A stretch of 15,709 nucleotides of DNA, from positions 1 through 15,709 of the forward strand of contig CAZLAK010000036.1 of NCBI GenBank assembly GCA_964557545.1, read 5' to 3'. The notes below the pieces were generated by a model. It had not been told where the DNA came from. It ran no database searches and was given only the letters and a program-made list of their open reading frames with translations. Shown one piece after another: positions 5,701 through 12,806 of this stretch. The stretch is from CAZLAK01 sp964557545. GTDB taxonomy: Bacteria; Bacillota; Desulfotomaculia; Desulfotomaculales; Pelotomaculaceae. The position numbers were made by a program, and so were the translations under genes. Each line of letters begins with the position of its first letter. Positions within the stretch are counted from its first letter, which is position 1.

Positions 5701-6000
5701 ATGGGTACGTACAGCCCTTTCTGTTACCCCGGCGGCAAGGCCAGGATAGCGCCCTGGATCGCGGACTTACTGCCCCCGCCGGGGAGCTACGGCGCATTTG
5801 TTGACGTCTTCGGCGGGGCAGGCAATATGACCCTTGAAATTATGCGCCGGTGCGAGGAGGCGGGGGAGCGGACGCTTTTTGTCTACAACGACCTGGACGG
5901 CGATATCGTCAACTTCTTCCGCGTCATCCGCGACCCCGCCAAGCGCCGTGAGCGCGGAGCGGATAGCTGTAATCATGGAATTTATGTCCAGCGACATTAA
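5701..6000 (+). pseudogene. D12-class DNA adenine methylase (Dam-like), N-terminal fragment
   Basis: The first ~82 residues match the D12 class of N6-adenine methyltransferases. They include the substrate/SAM motif FCYPGGKARIAPWI, the SAM-binding VDVFGGAGNMTLE and YNDLDGDIVNFFRVIRD. After DPAKRRE (about 5944) the similarity stops. The frame runs on through unrelated residues to TAA 5998-6000. The catalytic DPPY motif, normally ~100 residues further on, is absent from the whole region, so the product cannot methylate DNA. ATG 5701 is supported by GGGAGG at 5687-5692. The breakpoint lies about 75 bases before the palindromic array at 6021, suggesting a recombination event connected with that structure. 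The intact gene was probably an element-borne orphan or anti-restriction methylase. Confidence 0.8.
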
Positions 6001-6020
6001 AAACCACCTCTTTTTGCATT

Positions 6021-6305
6021 CAGGGTAACATCAGGTAACATGATTGTTACCCTGTTTGTTACCGCTCCAGCTAAGTATCCATGCGGGTTTGCGGGCAGGG
6101 TAACAAAGGTAACAAAATTTGTAGGTATATATATCTGGGAAAGAAAAAATTTTTACATGTAGGGGGGTTGTAAAAATTTTTTCTCGCGCGCGTGTATATA
6201 CAAAAATCTTGTTACCTTTGTTACCAAAGTCTTTCAAACCCGCATAAATACTGGCTTGAAGTAGGGTAACATGGATGTTACTGGAATAATATCCCAAATC
6301 TTCTC
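6021..6305. repeat. Large imperfect palindrome with GGTAACA/TGTTACC motif array
   Basis: Three nested arm pairs share one centre near 6163. AGAAAAAATTTTTACA (6142-6157) pairs perfectly with 6169-6184 around a G-rich 11-base loop. GGTAACAAAGGTAACAA (6099-6115) pairs perfectly with 6209-6225. AGTATCCATGCGGGTTTG (6074-6091) pairs with 6235-6252 at 16 of 18 positions. Beyond these lie GGTAACA-4-TGTTACC dyads at 6034-6051 and 6265-6282 (one mismatch). GGTAACA in either orientation occurs at 6024, 6034, 6045, 6057, 6099, 6108, 6210, 6219, 6265 and 6276. The area is AT-rich in an otherwise GC-rich window and has no credible gene. It could be a replication or transfer origin with iterons, or an operator array; which one cannot be told from sequence alone. 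Confidence 0.85.
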
Positions 6306-6308
6306 TAT

Positions 6309-6374
6309 CCCGCATTATTACTGGGTTTTTAGAGGGTCAACAGAAAAATTTTGAAAGGTAACATCCATGTTACC
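6309..6374. repeat. Third copy of the CCCGCAT-TACTGG / GGTAACA repeat unit
   Basis: CCCGCATTATTACTGG (6309-6324) repeats CCCGCATAAATACTGG (6239-6254) in direct orientation, 70 bases away, with two mismatches. It is followed by AGGGTCAACA and a perfect dyad GGTAACATCCATGTTACC (6357-6374). It extends the palindromic array by one unit and shows a modular repeat: CCCGCAT block, then GGTAACA dyad. Confidence 0.7.
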
Positions 6375-6421
6375 TTTCCCAAAAAACCGCCAGCTTTCCA
6401 GCACGGAAAATCGGGTCAGTT

Positions 6422-6457
6422 GTGAAGCCCCCCTTCCTGAAGGAAGGGGGGCTTCAC
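6422..6457. repeat. Perfect 16-bp stem, 4-base loop hairpin
   Basis: GTGAAGCCCCCCTTCC (6422-6437) pairs perfectly with GGAAGGGGGGCTTCAC (6442-6457) over TGAA. No T-tract follows on either strand. It is extremely stable and symmetrical. It could be a bidirectional transcription block, a recombination or replication structure, or a small palindromic mobile element. Confidence 0.8.
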
Positions 6458-6683
6458 CCGACGACCCTTCCGGCCGCCCGCCAAAGGGGCTGTATATTGC
6501 ACAGGCCCTTTCGACCGGGCCGGTTTTCGCCCGAAATTTACCCCCGCATTTAGTACACAAAACGCACCTTTTGTGAACCCGATAAGGCAAAAAGAGCGCA
6601 AAAGGCGGATCAAAGAACGCCGTTAAAGGCAAAATTTCAGTTCGCAAAAGGAGAAGGGAGGAAAGTGTCGAAGATACACCAGT
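6458..6683. other. Gene-free stretch before the recombinase, with two small dyads
   Basis: There is no convincing gene. AAAGGGGCTGT and ACAGGCCCTTT (6483-6511) form a hairpin with one mismatch. CACAAAA (6556-6562) and TTTTGTG (6569-6575) form a 7-bp dyad over 6 bases, of the size of a recombinase core or operator. GGGAGG at 6656-6661 lies over 20 bases before the recombinase ATG. A GTG-initiated 13-codon frame (6665-6706) sits at normal spacing and overlaps that start, so a leader peptide is possible. Confidence 0.35.
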
Positions 6684-7535
6684 ATGGAAGTCCTGACCAG
6701 GTTTGAAAACCACTTATTGGCAAGGGGCCTCTCTGCCGGCACCGTGAGCGTCTACCTGGGCCATTTGCGCCGCTTCTTCTCCTGGCTGGAGGGGACGTAC
6801 GGCGAGGCGGACGTGAAAGCGGTCACGCCCCTCGACGTGGCCGACTACAGGCGCTGCCTGAAGGAGAAAAACAGGAAGCCGGCGGCCGTCAACAACGCCC
6901 TGGCGGCTGTAAGCAGCTTCTTCGCCTGGGCGAAGGCGGCGGGGCTGGCCGAAGCCGACCCCACGGAAGGGGCTAAGAGGGTGCCGGAGCAGAAACCCGC
7001 CCCGAAGTGGCTGGACAGGAGGGAGCTGGGCGCTTTGGTGCGGGCCGTCCAGAAGCACGGGAGCAAGAAAGACCAGGCCCTGATAGCCCTCCTGCTGCAC
7101 ACCGGCCTGCGGATATCGGAAGCGGTGTCTCTAAAGAAAGACGACGTGGTGATAAGAGAGCGGTCCGGCTGGGTGGCGGTCCGGAGCGGGAAGGGCGGCA
7201 AGTACCGGGAGGTGCCGCTGAACGCCACGGTGAGGCGCGTCTTGGGCGAGTACCTTTCCGGGCTGGACGGGGAGTGGCTCTTCCCCGGCAAAAACGGGCC
7301 CATGACCAGGAGGGCGGCGGAAAAAGCGGTGGCGAAGTACGCCCGGATAGCCGGGGTAGACGCCACCCCGCACTCCTTCCGCCACACCTTCTGCAAGATG
7401 CTGGTGGACGCCGGGGAGAGCCTGGACAGGGTGGCAGCGCTTGCGGGCCACGAGAACCTGAACACGACGGCCCGCTACACCAGGCCCGGCAAAACCGACC
7501 TGGAGGCGGCGGTGGAAAAGCTGGCGTGGGAGTAA
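6684..7535 (+). CDS. Tyrosine recombinase (XerC/D-like integrase)
   Basis: This 283-residue site-specific recombinase has an N-terminal SAM-like core-binding domain (about residues 1-95) and a complete catalytic domain. Visible catalytic residues are R143 (HTGLRISEAV), K170/K173 (SGKGGKYREVPL), H230 and R233 (PHSFRHTF), H256 (LAGHENLNTT) and nucleophile Y265 (ARYTRPGK). Length and motifs fit XerC/XerD-like or small phage/ICE integrases. Its isolated position next to XRE switch regulators, an ArdC-like remnant and a Dam-like remnant favours an element integrase over the chromosomal Xer pair; this is inference. ATG 6684 is the only good start in frame, but the nearest purine-rich site is unusually far upstream. 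Confidence 0.9.
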   Translation: MEVLTRFENHLLARGLSAGTVSVYLGHLRRFFSWLEGTYGEADVKAVTPLDVADYRRCLKEKNRKPAAVNNALAAVSSFFAWAKAAGLAEADPTEGAKRVPEQKPAPKWLDRRELGALVRAVQKHGSKKDQALIALLLHTGLRISEAVSLKKDDVVIRERSGWVAVRSGKGGKYREVPLNATVRRVLGEYLSGLDGEWLFPGKNGPMTRRAAEKAVAKYARIAGVDATPHSFRHTFCKMLVDAGESLDRVAALAGHENLNTTARYTRPGKTDLEAAVEKLAWE

Positions 7536-7607
7536 AATTAAGGTAGAGTTCGAGGCAAAACTTTTCCCGCGGCTATCCTGTAGTCCGTGGGCAGGAGGGG
7601 GAAGTCG

Positions 7608-8012
7608 GTGTTTTCTATCGGTGAGCGTCTAGCCTCTATGCGCCAGCAGAGGGGCCTCTCCCAGGCAGAGCTCGCCCGCTTGTTGGGCATTGGGCAGAGC
7701 ACCATAGCTATGTACGAAAAGGGCAGGCGCTTGCCGGAGTACCGCCTGCTGGTGCGTCTGGCGGATTTTTTCGGAGTGTCCACGGACTATCTGCTCGGCC
7801 GAACCGACCAGGCCGGCCCCGGCGGGAGCAAGGACGCGCTGAGCGAAAAAGTGATGGCGCTCGCCGCCGACCCTTTTTTCGCCGGCGTCCTGGGGCAGGC
7901 GGTGGAGTTGGCCGTGGAGGAAAGGCGGACTCTGGCCGAGTACTGGGAGCTGGCGCTGTACTTCGTGAAGAACAAAAAAAGCACCTCATTGCGGGGGAGG
8001 TGTCGCGTGTAG
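7608..8012 (+). CDS. XRE-family transcriptional regulator
   Basis: This 134-residue protein has an N-terminal HTH_3 domain at about residues 4-60: ERLASMRQQRGLSQAELARLLGIG, then STIAMYEKGRRLPEYRLLVRLADFFGVSTDYLLGR. The C-terminal part (about 65-134) is helical and unrecognised, possibly for oligomerisation. GTG 7608 is preferred over GTG 7587 because AGGAGGGGG at 7592-7600 lies about 7 bases before it. The protein resembles SinR/ImmR-type repressors of phages and ICEs. It is encoded on the same strand as the recombinase 72 bases downstream and may share its transcript. Confidence 0.85.
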   Translation: MFSIGERLASMRQQRGLSQAELARLLGIGQSTIAMYEKGRRLPEYRLLVRLADFFGVSTDYLLGRTDQAGPGGSKDALSEKVMALAADPFFAGVLGQAVELAVEERRTLAEYWELALYFVKNKKSTSLRGRCRV

Positions 8013-8186
8013 ATAAGGGGCCGCTGGGAAGGGGCGGCCGCTGACGTTTTGGGCGAGAACCGGCTGCGTTACGGCGCGCCTGAAGTGCGGAGGTCACACT
8101 TCACGGTGCCCTGGTGTAGGCGCAGTGCCGCCGGGCGGCGAGGGGCAGGGCCCGCCTGTTACAACCGGAAAGGGGCACGCTGTTTT
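8013..8186. other. Convergent intergenic region between two XRE genes
   Basis: There is no supported gene. Two hairpins could serve as bidirectional terminators: GGCCGC (8020-8025) with GCGGCC (8034-8039), and TGAAGTG (8081-8087) with CACTTCA (8097-8103). Neither has a proper T-tract. Confidence 0.35.
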
Positions 8187-8588
8187 TCAACGGGAGTTGC
8201 GGGGTAGAGGAACTTCTTCCCCGGGCTCCCGGATTTTTTTCCCGCAGTCACCCTCACATGCCTTGAATGCCGCAATGAAGGCGGCGATTGCTTTCGCCGG
8301 AACGCCCGTCAATTCGGCCAGAAGCACAATCAAGGGATTCGAAGCCAGGGGCAGGTAGCACGCTGGAGGGAGTGGGGCGGCAGCCCGCGGGGCGGTGCCC
8401 ACCAGCTCGTCCACTGGCACACCTAAGGCTTCGCTGAGTTTTACCAGGGTGTCTAGGCCGGGCTGCTTTGCCCCGCGCTCCCAATTGGCGACGGTCGAGC
8501 GCTCGACTCCCAGCGCCCTGGCCACATCACTCTGGCGGAGGCCCAACCTGTGCCGCAACCGTTTTAGGTTCTCGCCAAACTGTTTCAT
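8187..8588 (-). CDS. XRE-family repressor (CI-like partner of the divergent switch)
   Basis: This 133-residue protein has an N-terminal HTH_3 domain at about residues 4-60: GENLKRLRHRLGLRQSDVARALG, then RSTVANWERGAKQPGLDTLVKLSEALGVPVDELVG. A C-terminal region of about 70 residues follows, alanine/proline-rich then helical (LLAELTGVPAKAIAAFIAAF), with cysteines near residues 113 and 117. It is transcribed away from the next XRE gene. The 220-base divergent gap holds overlapping promoters and four operator-like sites, so autorepression and repression of the rightward gene are likely. ATG 8588 is the first good start, with GGGAG about 13 bases upstream. There is no peptidase motif, so induction by LexA-style self-cleavage is not indicated. 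Confidence 0.88.
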   Translation of the reverse strand: MKQFGENLKRLRHRLGLRQSDVARALGVERSTVANWERGAKQPGLDTLVKLSEALGVPVDELVGTAPRAAAPLPPACYLPLASNPLIVLLAELTGVPAKAIAAFIAAFKACEGDCGKKIREPGEEVPLPRNSR

Positions 8589-8625
8589 CTTTTCGCTATT
8601 TGCTCCCGGAAGGTTTCTACTAGAA

Positions 8626-8654
8626 ACTTTATTTAGTTTTAACTATATTGACAA
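8626..8654 (-). promoter_or_regulatory. Leftward promoter of the minus-strand XRE repressor
   Basis: On the minus strand, TTGTCA (plus 8649-8654) and TAAAGT (plus 8626-8631) are separated by 17 bases. The -35 overlaps the -35 of the rightward promoter through the shared TTGACAA, so the two polymerases would compete. Confidence 0.55.
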
Positions 8655-8677
8655 GTTTCCAATAGAATACGTACAAT
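8648..8677 (+). promoter_or_regulatory. Rightward promoter of the Cro-like XRE gene
   Basis: A consensus TTGACA (8648-8653) and TACAAT (8672-8677) are separated by 18 bases. An operator-like GTTTCCA site (8655-8670) fills the spacer and another (8679-8693) covers the start point, ideal for repression. Confidence 0.75.
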
Positions 8678-8714
8678 AGTTTCCAAGGGGAACGCCAGGT
8701 TTCCAGAAAGGGAC

Positions 8715-8751
8715 ATTTAAAAGGCTTTTTCTCCAAAAAAGGCTTTTAAAT
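8715..8751 (+). repeat. AT-rich leader hairpin of the Cro-like gene
   Basis: ATTTAAAAGGCTTTTT (8715-8730) pairs with 8735-8751 with a single mismatch over a CTCC loop. It lies in the 5' leader of the rightward transcript. The T-run is inside the stem, so it is not a standard terminator; it may be a leader structure or RNA stabiliser. A second small hairpin, GGTCCGG/CCGGGCC (8767-8785), follows. Confidence 0.5.
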
Positions 8752-8808
8752 CCGAGCACCGCCCATGGTCCGGCAAGACCGGGCCTTAGAGTGAGGGAGA
8801 TGACAAAA

Positions 8809-9048
8809 ATGCGCATCTCACTGCGAAGTGCACGGTTGCGCGCCGGTTTAACTCAGGCCGAGCTTGCCCGCCGGGTGGGCCTCAGCCGCTCCGCGTACAC
8901 CAACATCGAAAAAGGGAACAAGCACCCCTCGCTGACCACCGCCCTCCGCATCGCTCACATCTTGGGCGGGCATGTAGAAGAGCTTTTTGCCGAGGACTTC
9001 ACCGGTGGAGGGCACCACGTGGAGCCTGGAGCAGGGGCTGGGGCTTGA
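8809..9048 (+). CDS. Cro-like XRE-family regulator
   Basis: This 79-residue protein is almost entirely one HTH_3 domain: RISLRSARLRAGLTQAELARRVG, then RSAYTNIEKGNKHPSLTTALRIAHILGGHVEELF, with a glycine-rich tail. It belongs to the YgzD/Xre short-regulator type. ATG 8809 is preferred because AGGGAG (8794-8799) is 9 bases upstream; GTG 8791 and ATG 8800 are alternatives. It is expressed from the strong rightward promoter at 8648-8677 under the GTTTCYA operators, opposite the larger XRE repressor. This fits the Cro side of a bistable switch (inference). Its stop overlaps a possible TTG start of the next small frame. Confidence 0.85.
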   Translation: MRISLRSARLRAGLTQAELARRVGLSRSAYTNIEKGNKHPSLTTALRIAHILGGHVEELFAEDFTGGGHHVEPGAGAGA

Positions 9049-9239
9049 GTGCAGGCCAGGGAGGGGCTCCCTGCGTGCCAGGGGTAAGTATTGCCTGTTT
9101 TTTGGAAAACCATACCCCTTGCATGCCTTGTGCGCGACAGCCGGACAGGTTACCCGCATGGGATGCGTATCCAAAAGCCAAGGAGGTGATGGAGAGGCGA
9201 AGCGAAGAGAACAACCAAGAGTTCGAGGCAGCTAGCTAG
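9045..9239 (+). CDS. Possible small coupled protein, unknown
   Basis: A 64-codon frame begins with TTG inside the TTGA stop overlap of the Cro-like gene and ends with TAG 9237-9239. The C-terminal half (ARQPDRLPAWDAYPKAKEVMERR, then SEENNQEFEAAS) is charged and helical like a real protein, and a C-x2-C pair (TPCMPCARQ) precedes it. The N-terminal half is weaker and includes two hairpins: CAGGGAG/CTCCCTG at 9057-9073, and AGGGGTA/TACCCCT at 9080-9119. A start at ATG 9106 or later is also possible. I do not recognise a family. The position downstream of the Cro-like gene suggests a switch-operon accessory protein. Confidence 0.35.
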   Translation: MSAGQGGAPCVPGVSIACFLENHTPCMPCARQPDRLPAWDAYPKAKEVMERRSEENNQEFEAAS

Positions 9240-9280
9240 TTGGGTAGGAAATTTTTTTGTTAAGGAGGGTAATTGAAAGC

Positions 9281-12200
9281 GTGAGTGTGATTGGTTTAAG
9301 CAAGTCTGCCAAGAGCGCGTGCAAGGTAATTTCCATCATTGCAGTGCTCGCCCTGCTCGCGGCGCTTTTGCCGGTAGTGCCGGCGTGGGCAGCTCCGGTT
9401 ACCAACGTAAGCGCTCAGGCGACCGACAATAAAGCCGGCGCTACTGCCACGTACGACGTCAGCTTCACCGCGCCCAGCGGGCTCGGGGGCGGGGACGAGA
9501 TCACCGTCACCTTCGCCACGGGCTACACCGTTTCGCCAACCCCTACTGTAAAGATAGTTTACGAGCAAAAGGAGTATACTCCGGCCTACACTAGCGTTTC
9601 GGGTACGGCTGTCAAAATCGGAGTACCGGCAGAGCTAACGGTTGGCGCGAACGGCGCGGTTAAGGTTTCGATTTCCGGCGTAAAGAACCCCACAGTAGCC
9701 AAGAGCTACCCCATCGCCGTCCGCACCACCAACGACACGGCCGGCACCACGTCTGTCACCATCGTGGCGAATGTAGCGAATAAGATCGCCCTGGATGCGC
9801 CCAGCAGCGCCGTGGCCAACCAGGTCGTGCCCCTGACGGCGACCATCCAGGACCAGTACAGCAATCCAACCACGATGGACAGCGATCTGACGGTAACACT
9901 AACTCCTACAGAGACAGGTGGCGCTCAAGAGAATTCCGCCAAGCTCTATAAGGACTCCGCTGCTACCCAGGCGTTAACGAATAATGAGCTTATTATTGCC
10001 AAGGGCAACACGAGCGGTACAGCCTACCTGAAGGATACGGAGGCGGAGCAGGTAGACATTATGGCAGCGGCGACTATCGGAACTCAACCCGTCCAAGCCA
10101 CTAAAACTATAACAATTAATGAGTGCGGCGATTTGGCCAAGCTGGTATTCGTCCAGCCGCCTGCCCAACTCACAGCGGGAGTTGCAGGAACCTTCACCCT
10201 CCAACTCCAGGACGCCTACGGCAACCCTGTTGCCGCCGGAACTGATGGTGTCGCCGTGACCCTGACTGCTTCCGGCGCCAATGCCAGCACGGTAGCATGG
10301 GGCGGAGCCGGCGTTACTCAGGATCAAAATGACAAGCTGAAGGCCACCGGCACGATCACCTCTGGATCAAGCGATCTCACTTTCACCTTCAAGGACACCA
10401 AGGCTTCCGACAAAGTGACCATCACTGCTACCATTGACAATCCGGCGCTTACAGCTTCGGCGGTGTTCAAGATCGTGCCCGACACTAATCACCACTTTGT
10501 GGTGAGCGTCGCCGACGCCTATCCGACTACTCAAGGCGTTGTGGAGATCAACTCTGACCAGCGCACGGCGGTAACCATCGTGGTGTGTGACCAGTATGAC
10601 AACCCGATGCCTCAGGCAACTAACCTTGAGGTAAGCCTTTCCTCCACCTCTGACACCGGCAACGCTAAGTTCTACGCGACCGCCACGAGCGACACTGCTA
10701 TTACAACAGCAACCATCCTTGCCGACGCCTCCAGCGTGACCGTCTACTACTACGACAAGCTGCGGCCCGAAGACGGCGTGCAGACGAGCATCACAATTAC
10801 CGCCAGTGCTAATGGCGTCACAGGTAGCGCATCTGTTACCCTTATGGGTCCTCGCCCGGCGAGTTTTGAGATCGCCGGCGATGACTCCGTCGAGGTTTAC
10901 CTGCGCCTGCCGCTGACCGTCAAGCTGCTGGACCAGTACGGCCAGCCCTATGCTGTTGCCGAGAATACGCAGGTAACTCTCCAAGACAGCGCGAACGGCG
11001 AATTCTACACAAGCCTTATCGGTGGAACTAGTGTTACTAGTGTTGATATTCCTGTCGGCAAGAGCGAAGCCACCGTCTACTATCGGCCCACGAGCGTTGG
11101 GACGAACACGGTTACGGCTACTGCTAGTGTTGCAGTAAATGAAACGACCACCTTTAGTGTTCAGGGCACTAAGTCCGTCACCGTGCGCCCGACCGGACAG
11201 GTACAGAACGCCCTGAGCATCACCGCAGGGCCCATCACTGCAGGCACGACCGGTGCTGTGACGGTTAAGGTGACCGACCAGTACGGCAACCCGGTCGCCC
11301 AGAACGCGGATCTCGTAGTGACCCTCTCGGCTGCGTCGTCCACTGGCAAGTTCTACGACAAGGCCGAAGGCGGTACCGAGATCAACTCCGTGACCATCAA
11401 ACAGGGCGATAGCGAGGCCACGGTCTACTACTACGACACGAAGGCCGGCACCCAGACGGTAGCGGCCAGCGCTCCTGGTCTCGACCCTGTCGAGGATACC
11501 ATCACGGTTGTTTCTGCTGCGCCAGCGGAGATCGCTGTTGAAGCAGGCGAGCTGGTGGTGAACCAGAGGGCTGAGATCAACTTCACCATCGTGGACGAGT
11601 TCGGAAACCCCGTAGAGCTAGATTCGGCGCTCACCCTGGTGCTGAGCTCCTCTTCGACCACCGGGCGCTTCGAGAACGAAAGTGGCAAGCAGATCACGCA
11701 GGTTACCGTCGCGGCCAACCAAAGCTCTGCCACCGCCTATTACAGGGACAGCACGGCTGGTGAGGTCACCATCACGGCCAGGACCACCGGTCTGGAAGGC
11801 TCCGCGGTAGTAACGGTGCAGTCGGTACCGGCTCCGGACACCACGTCGCCCGGTGAAGTGGCAGACCTGGCGGTTGCCTACGCTCCTGGCCCCGGCAGCT
11901 TCGAGGTTAGCTTCACCGCGCCCGAAGATGCGGACCTCGAGGGTGTGCGAGTCTTCGTCGCCGTCTACGGTACGGAGGACTGGGCACAGGTGAGCTTCGC
12001 CAGCTGCGATCCCGGCGACAATGTGGGTCTTGTCGTTAACCTTGCGGGCGGCTTCGTCCTCGGCAAGGACCGCGTTCAGTTCAAGGTGGTGGCCGTTGAC
12101 GAGTCAGGCAACGAGTCCCAGGGCGTGGTTGCCGACAACGGCGGCCAGGGCTACCTCGTAGTGGCCTGCTACGAGCTTACGCCTGGCCCTGACGGCTGGC

Positions 12201-12694
12201 GGACCTTCTCCGTACCGGTGCGGCTGGCGGGCGGCCAAGCCCTCCTGGGCGACGTCATTAGCCTTGACACCGTGGAGATCGCCTGGAAGTTCGAAGCCGC
12301 AGGCCAGCGGTGGGTGCAGGTCACCGAGGAGAACAACACCATCCAGCCCCTTGAGGCCGTCTACGTCAAGCTGAGCGGGCCCGCCTTGGCGGTGATCACG
12401 CCGACCTCTGCCGCCACCAGCCCGCCGGTGAAAGAGCTCGCCGCTGGATGGAACCTCGTGGGCTTCACGCAGGCGGATGGGGTAAGCGATGCCCTTTACC
12501 CGGTGCGCGGTAAGTGGAGCGCGGCGGTGAGCCCGGCGGTCAATCCGGAGGCCTGGGCCGTGACGCCTGCTAGCACTCCAGCCCCGAATGTCTTGCCGCA
12601 CCAGGGCTACTGGGTATATATGGACGCGCCCGGCACCCTCGCCGGCTTCAGCACCACGCCGGTGACAGTCGGCACCTACCCGGGGTTGCAGTGA
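9281..12694 (+). CDS. Large secreted surface protein with six tandem Ig-like (DQYGNP) repeats
   Basis: This protein of about 1137 residues has an N-terminal signal peptide (CKVISIIAVLALLAALLPVV, then PAWA before the likely cut). A beta domain covers residues ~40-170. Six invasin/adhesin-type Ig-like repeats of 105-125 residues follow, marked by DQYSNP, DAYGNP, DQYDNP, DQYGQP, DQYGNP and DEFGNP at about residues 190, 310, 436, 550, 665 and 771. Most contain ATVYYYD-like strands. A fibronectin-III-like domain follows (SPGEVADLAVAYAPG, VVAVDESGNES). The C-terminal domain carries LAAGWNLVGF and HQGYWVYM. No SLH, LPXTG or transmembrane anchor is visible. GTG 9281 is chosen for its position after AAGGAGGG (9262-9269); TTG 9257 would precede that site. 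It is probably an S-layer or adhesin component. Confidence 0.88.
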   Translation: MSVIGLSKSAKSACKVISIIAVLALLAALLPVVPAWAAPVTNVSAQATDNKAGATATYDVSFTAPSGLGGGDEITVTFATGYTVSPTPTVKIVYEQKEYTPAYTSVSGTAVKIGVPAELTVGANGAVKVSISGVKNPTVAKSYPIAVRTTNDTAGTTSVTIVANVANKIALDAPSSAVANQVVPLTATIQDQYSNPTTMDSDLTVTLTPTETGGAQENSAKLYKDSAATQALTNNELIIAKGNTSGTAYLKDTEAEQVDIMAAATIGTQPVQATKTITINECGDLAKLVFVQPPAQLTAGVAGTFTLQLQDAYGNPVAAGTDGVAVTLTASGANASTVAWGGAGVTQDQNDKLKATGTITSGSSDLTFTFKDTKASDKVTITATIDNPALTASAVFKIVPDTNHHFVVSVADAYPTTQGVVEINSDQRTAVTIVVCDQYDNPMPQATNLEVSLSSTSDTGNAKFYATATSDTAITTATILADASSVTVYYYDKLRPEDGVQTSITITASANGVTGSASVTLMGPRPASFEIAGDDSVEVYLRLPLTVKLLDQYGQPYAVAENTQVTLQDSANGEFYTSLIGGTSVTSVDIPVGKSEATVYYRPTSVGTNTVTATASVAVNETTTFSVQGTKSVTVRPTGQVQNALSITAGPITAGTTGAVTVKVTDQYGNPVAQNADLVVTLSAASSTGKFYDKAEGGTEINSVTIKQGDSEATVYYYDTKAGTQTVAASAPGLDPVEDTITVVSAAPAEIAVEAGELVVNQRAEINFTIVDEFGNPVELDSALTLVLSSSSTTGRFENESGKQITQVTVAANQSSATAYYRDSTAGEVTITARTTGLEGSAVVTVQSVPAPDTTSPGEVADLAVAYAPGPGSFEVSFTAPEDADLEGVRVFVAVYGTEDWAQVSFASCDPGDNVGLVVNLAGGFVLGKDRVQFKVVAVDESGNESQGVVADNGGQGYLVVACYELTPGPDGWRTFSVPVRLAGGQALLGDVISLDTVEIAWKFEAAGQRWVQVTEENNTIQPLEAVYVKLSGPALAVITPTSAATSPPVKELAAGWNLVGFTQADGVSDALYPVRGKWSAAVSPAVNPEAWAVTPASTPAPNVLPHQGYWVYMDAPGTLAGFSTTPVTVGTYPGLQ

Positions 12695-12737
12695 CTAATT
12701 GACGAGTAGACGAGGCTCAATTTCCGGCTCCGTGCGG

Positions 12738-12764
12738 GGGCCGCGCTGGAGGGCGCGGCCCTTT
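12738..12764 (+). terminator. Terminator-like hairpin after the Ig-repeat surface protein
   Basis: GGGCCGCGC (12738-12746) pairs perfectly with GCGCGGCCC (12753-12761) over TGGAGG, followed by a short TTT. The stem is strong and the T-tract poor, so some readthrough into the SLH gene is possible. Confidence 0.6.
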
Positions 12765-12806
12765 GCGTAAGGGGCCGGCATAAAAGAACTAAGGAGGGAG
12801 GTCCTC

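Larger units (their letters stand above)
8613..8714. promoter_or_regulatory. Cluster of four GTTTCYA operator-like sites
   Basis: GTTTCTA-C-TAGAAAC (8613-8627) is a perfect 15-bp dyad downstream of the leftward -10. Degenerate versions lie at 8655-8670, 8679-8693 (GTTTCCAAGGGGAAC) and 8699-8714 (GTTTCCAGAAAGGGAC). All share the half-site GTTTCYA. The sites span both promoters, as in lambda-type or ICE immunity regions. Confidence 0.7.

Noticed and set aside
6021..6374. CRISPR array
   Set aside because: The repeats are only 7-18 bases, occur in both orientations and have irregular spacing. There are no unique 30-40 base spacers and no cas genes; the Cas4-like nuclease is better seen as a phage/ICE type.
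9049..9280. c-di-GMP or other known riboswitch upstream of the surface protein
   Set aside because: Two small hairpins exist (9057-9073, 9080-9119), but I could not find the conserved core strings of the c-di-GMP-I, cobalamin or SAM classes, and much of the segment reads as a possible small protein.
12104..12601. Long minus-strand open frame inside the Ig-repeat surface gene
   Set aside because: Low-complexity residues (Arg, Gly, His), no ribosome binding site, and complete overlap with a strongly supported gene; it is a GC-rich shadow frame. The same applies to 14475-15149 minus and 1319-2221 minus.
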